17,246 bases of DNA, from positions 1 to 17,246 of the forward strand of contig JAIRUL010000258.1 in assembly GCA_031254445.1 (NCBI GenBank), in the 5' to 3' direction. Position 1 is the stretch's first letter, and each line of letters begins with the position of its first letter. Both the position numbers and the translations under genes were made by a program. Below, in pieces: positions 15,208 to 17,246 of this stretch. The notes below the pieces were generated by a model that saw only the letters and a program-made list of their open reading frames with translations, was not told the DNA's origin and did no database searches. The stretch comes from Chitinispirillales bacterium (GTDB lineage Bacteria > Fibrobacterota > Chitinivibrionia > Chitinivibrionales > Chitinispirillaceae).

Positions 15208-16086
15208 TCAAATCCGACATTCGGCGTCCGCCGCGCTCCCGAAGCAAACGCGCTCCGCGCCCGAAACCCCCGCCGCCCCTACCCCGCCTACAGCCGCGAG
15301 GACTTTTAGAAAGTCCGCCGTCTTCCTCACGTCGTGCACCCTGAATATGCTAGCGCCGCGCCCATAAGCCGCCGCCGCCGCCGCCAGCGACCCTGAGAGC
15401 CTCTCGTCGACGTGGCGCCCGGTTATCGCGCCTATGAACGACTTGCGCGACACGCCGACTAAGAGCGGGAAGCCCATCGACGCGATTTTCCCCAAGCCGT
15501 CCAAAAGATCGATGTTGTGCTGCACGCTCTTAGCAAAGCCAAAACCCGGGTCGACAATGATATTATCCGTGCTGACCCCGGCCTGCCAAAACGCCTCTAC
15601 CGCCGCCGCGAGCTCGCAAGCCACCTCGCCGACGACATCCGCATAGCGCGGGCCGTCCTGCATGGTATCAGGCATCCCGCGGCTGTGCATCACCACGACG
15701 GCGCACCCCATATCGGCGACAGCCGCGGCCATATTCGGGTCAAACCGCCCGCCGCTGACGTCGTTCACCCAAGAGGCGCCAGCCTCTATAGCCGCTTTCG
15801 CCGTCGCGCTCCACGTAGTATCTACGCTTATCGGCACGCCCGTGCCGCACCTCGCCACCCCCTCTATGACGGGAACGACCCGCGCGATCTCGCTTTCGGG
15901 CGTAGAGAGCATTGCCCCCGGGCGCGTAGACGACCCGCCGATGTCGATGATGTCGGCGCCGTCGCCGATAAGCCGTAACGAATGTTCAACCGCTGCGGCC
16001 GTGTCGGCATACCGCCCGCCGTCGTAAAACGAATCCGCGGTAACGTTGACAATTCCCATTACCGCGTATGGTTTATTAAATTCCAT
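15208..16086 (-). CDS. folP: Dihydropteroate synthase
   Basis: FolP joins p-aminobenzoate to 6-hydroxymethyl-dihydropterin pyrophosphate in folate synthesis and is the target of sulfonamides. All family signatures are present in order: MGIVNVTADSF (9-19), DIGGSSTRPGA with the pterin-pyrophosphate loop, ISVDT, NDVSGG, VVMHSRGMP, DPGFGFAKS, VGVSRKSFIG and the final RVHDV. The product is 292 residues, with about 25 extra C-terminal residues (Gly/Ala/Val-rich, then VCFGSAADAE) beyond the barrel. The ATG at 16086 has a GGACGG about 10 nt upstream; the Met at residue 9 is too close to the pterin loop to be the start. ftsH lies 83 nt upstream, the same order as in many bacteria. The short C-terminal extension has no recognised function. 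Confidence 0.96.
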   Translation of the reverse strand: MEFNKPYAVMGIVNVTADSFYDGGRYADTAAAVEHSLRLIGDGADIIDIGGSSTRPGAMLSTPESEIARVVPVIEGVARCGTGVPISVDTTWSATAKAAIEAGASWVNDVSGGRFDPNMAAAVADMGCAVVVMHSRGMPDTMQDGPRYADVVGEVACELAAAVEAFWQAGVSTDNIIVDPGFGFAKSVQHNIDLLDGLGKIASMGFPLLVGVSRKSFIGAITGRHVDERLSGSLAAAAAAYGRGASIFRVHDVRKTADFLKVLAAVGGVGAAGVSGAERVCFGSAADAECRI

Positions 16087-16121
16087 AAAATATACCGTCC
16101 AAATTCATAGTTAAAATCAAC

Positions 16122-16169
16122 ATCAAAGCCTTTTAAACCTTAAAATCAAAATCTTTAAAACCTTTTGAT
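16122..16169. repeat. Imperfect AT-rich inverted repeat between ftsH and folP
   Basis: Arms 16122-16137 (ATCAAAGCCTTTTAAA) and 16154-16169 (TTTAAAACCTTTTGAT) pair at 13 of 16 positions around a 16-nt centre. It fills the gap just after the ftsH stop. Motifs AAAGCCTTTTAAA and AAAATCAAAATC are shared with the gaps upstream of metA and rplU. A role as a weak terminator or mRNA end structure is possible. Confidence 0.6.
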
Positions 16170-17246
16170 TTACGCCCCGTCCGACGCATCGCCTATCGTT
16201 ACCTCCACCTCCCCGCCTACGGCAATCTTTCGCGGAAAGGAGCGGTTCTTCTTCGCCGACTCCAGCGTGGCGCCGCTCACTACCTTTATTATTTCCTCTC
16301 TGTCAAGCAGCTCGTGCTCAAGGAGAGCTTTCGCTAACCGCTCTAACTCATCCCTGTTATCCGTCAATATTTTTCTAGCGCGCGCCGACTGCCCGTCCAT
16401 AATCCCGCGGACGAGCCTGTCTATCGCCTCCGCCGTAGACTCCGAGTAGTCCCTATGGCGGTTCATCTCGCGCCCGAGGAATATCGAGTCGTCCTTTTCT
16501 CCGTAAGACACGGGGCCGAGCTCGTCGGTCATCCCGTAGTCGCAGACCATCTTCCTAACAAGCGACGTAGCGCGCTTGATGTCGTTCGACGCGCCGGTGG
16601 TCTGGTGGCCGAAGACGATCTCCTCCGCCATGCGCCCGCCGAGGAATATGCAGATTTGGTCGAGGATAAACTGCTTCGTCTGCATGTACTTGTCTTCGTC
16701 GGGAAGCGAAAACGTGACGCCTAGCGCGCGGCCGCGCGGGATGATCGTCACCTTGTGCAGCGGGTCGGCCTCGGCGCAGTGCATGTTGCACACCGCGTGG
16801 CCCGCCTCGTGGTAGGCAGTGATGGTCTTCTGCTTCTCCGACAGCGCAAGGCTCTTGCGCTCCGCGCCCATCAGCACCTTGTCCTTGGCCTCCTCGAAGT
16901 CGAGCATCGTCACGCTCTCCTGGTTGAAGCGCGCGGCCATGAGCGCCGCCTCGTTGACAAGGTTCGCCAAATCCGCACCCACAAACCCGGGGGTGCCCTT
17001 GGCTATCACCTGCAAGTTGACATCCGCGCCTAATGGTATCTCCTTGGTGTGAACCTTCAAAATCCCCTCGCGGCCCTTGACGTCCGGCGCGTCCACAACG
17101 ACCTGCCGGTCGAAGCGCCCGGGCCGCAGGAGCGCCGGATCCAGCACGTCGGCCCTGTTAGTGGCCGCAATCAGGATTATCCCGGAGTTCGGCTCGAACC
17201 CGTCCATCTCCACGAGCATCTGGTTTAGCGTCTGCTCCCGCTCGTC
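16170..17246 (-). CDS. ftsH: ATP-dependent zinc metalloprotease FtsH (N-terminus off window)
   Basis: FtsH is a membrane-bound AAA+ hexamer that unfolds and degrades membrane and short-lived cytoplasmic proteins. The frame is open through the right edge; the visible 358 residues begin [17 protein letters not shown], inside the ATPase domain just after Walker B. The second region of homology, [23 protein letters not shown], carries the arginine fingers. The protease domain has the zinc motif HEAGH and the downstream [11 protein letters not shown] glutamate/aspartate region, followed by [12 protein letters not shown] and the helical tail. The membrane helices and Walker A are beyond the window. 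A Met at 17219 is internal, not the start. The last 25 residues, with a VEVTIGD strand, are a lineage-variable tail. folP follows downstream. Confidence 0.97.
   Translation of the reverse strand, partial: DEREQTLNQMLVEMDGFEPNSGIILIAATNRADVLDPALLRPGRFDRQVVVDAPDVKGREGILKVHTKEIPLGADVNLQVIAKGTPGFVGADLANLVNEAALMAARFNQESVTMLDFEEAKDKVLMGAERKSLALSEKQKTITAYHEAGHAVCNMHCAEADPLHKVTIIPRGRALGVTFSLPDEDKYMQTKQFILDQICIFLGGRMAEEIVFGHQTTGASNDIKRATSLVRKMVCDYGMTDELGPVSYGEKDDSIFLGREMNRHRDYSESTAEAIDRLVRGIMDGQSARARKILTDNRDELERLAKALLEHELLDREEIIKVVSGATLESAKKNRSFPRKIAVGGEVEVTIGDASDGA

Noticed and set aside
406..17052. Numerous plus-strand reading frames of 60-200 codons
   Set aside because: All but one lie wholly or mostly over well-supported minus-strand genes; the exception, 4704-4940, lies in the metA-rpmA gap and shows no coding pattern. 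All are Arg/Ala/Ser-rich or low-complexity with no recognisable domain.

Overview
All twelve protein genes read on the minus strand, so transcription runs from high to low coordinates. The clearest lineage clue is a 2127-residue SprA/Sov-like outer-membrane translocon of the type IX secretion system (T9SS). That points to a Gram-negative bacterium of the Fibrobacterota-Chlorobiota-Bacteroidota (FCB) group. The G+C-rich coding sequence and readable Shine-Dalgarno sequences before many genes fit a Fibrobacterota-like member better than a typical Bacteroidota, but this assignment is inference.

Layout in transcription order: (1) 17246-15208, the 3' part of ftsH followed by folP, a pair found together in many bacteria. 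(2) 15138-5940, a membrane-anchored protein with a formylglycine-generating-enzyme-like (FGE-like) domain, then sprA, then ribonuclease G. sprA starts 5 nt after its upstream neighbour, and its stop shares one base with the rng start (TAATG). (3) 5939-5634, a 306-nt gap holding a near-perfect 79-nt inverted repeat with nested hairpins. (4) 5633-5030, rplU-rpmA (ribosomal proteins L21 and L27), followed by an out-of-frame lysine-rich reading frame and the only convincing intrinsic terminator in the window (4868-4900). (5) 4710-1, a sulfur and cofactor cluster: metA, a cysE-type serine acetyltransferase, thiG, thiH and a membrane protein with a Cache-like sensor domain that runs off the left edge. 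Junctions from cysE onward are tight (1-nt overlap, 0 nt and 2 nt), so these four genes are probably one operon.

The housekeeping genes are ordinary. The accessory interest lies in five places: the sprA/FGE-like pair joined to rng; the giant hairpin; the possible C-terminal extension of L27; the recurring AT-rich palindromes in the gaps; and the sulfur-assimilation/thiazole operon ending in a sensor-like protein. metA carries Glu at the position that distinguishes acetyl-CoA from succinyl-CoA users. It and CysE would then supply O-acetylhomoserine and O-acetylserine from acetyl-CoA. I see no RNA genes, CRISPR array or transposase. Nothing here amounts to a clearly new biological system.
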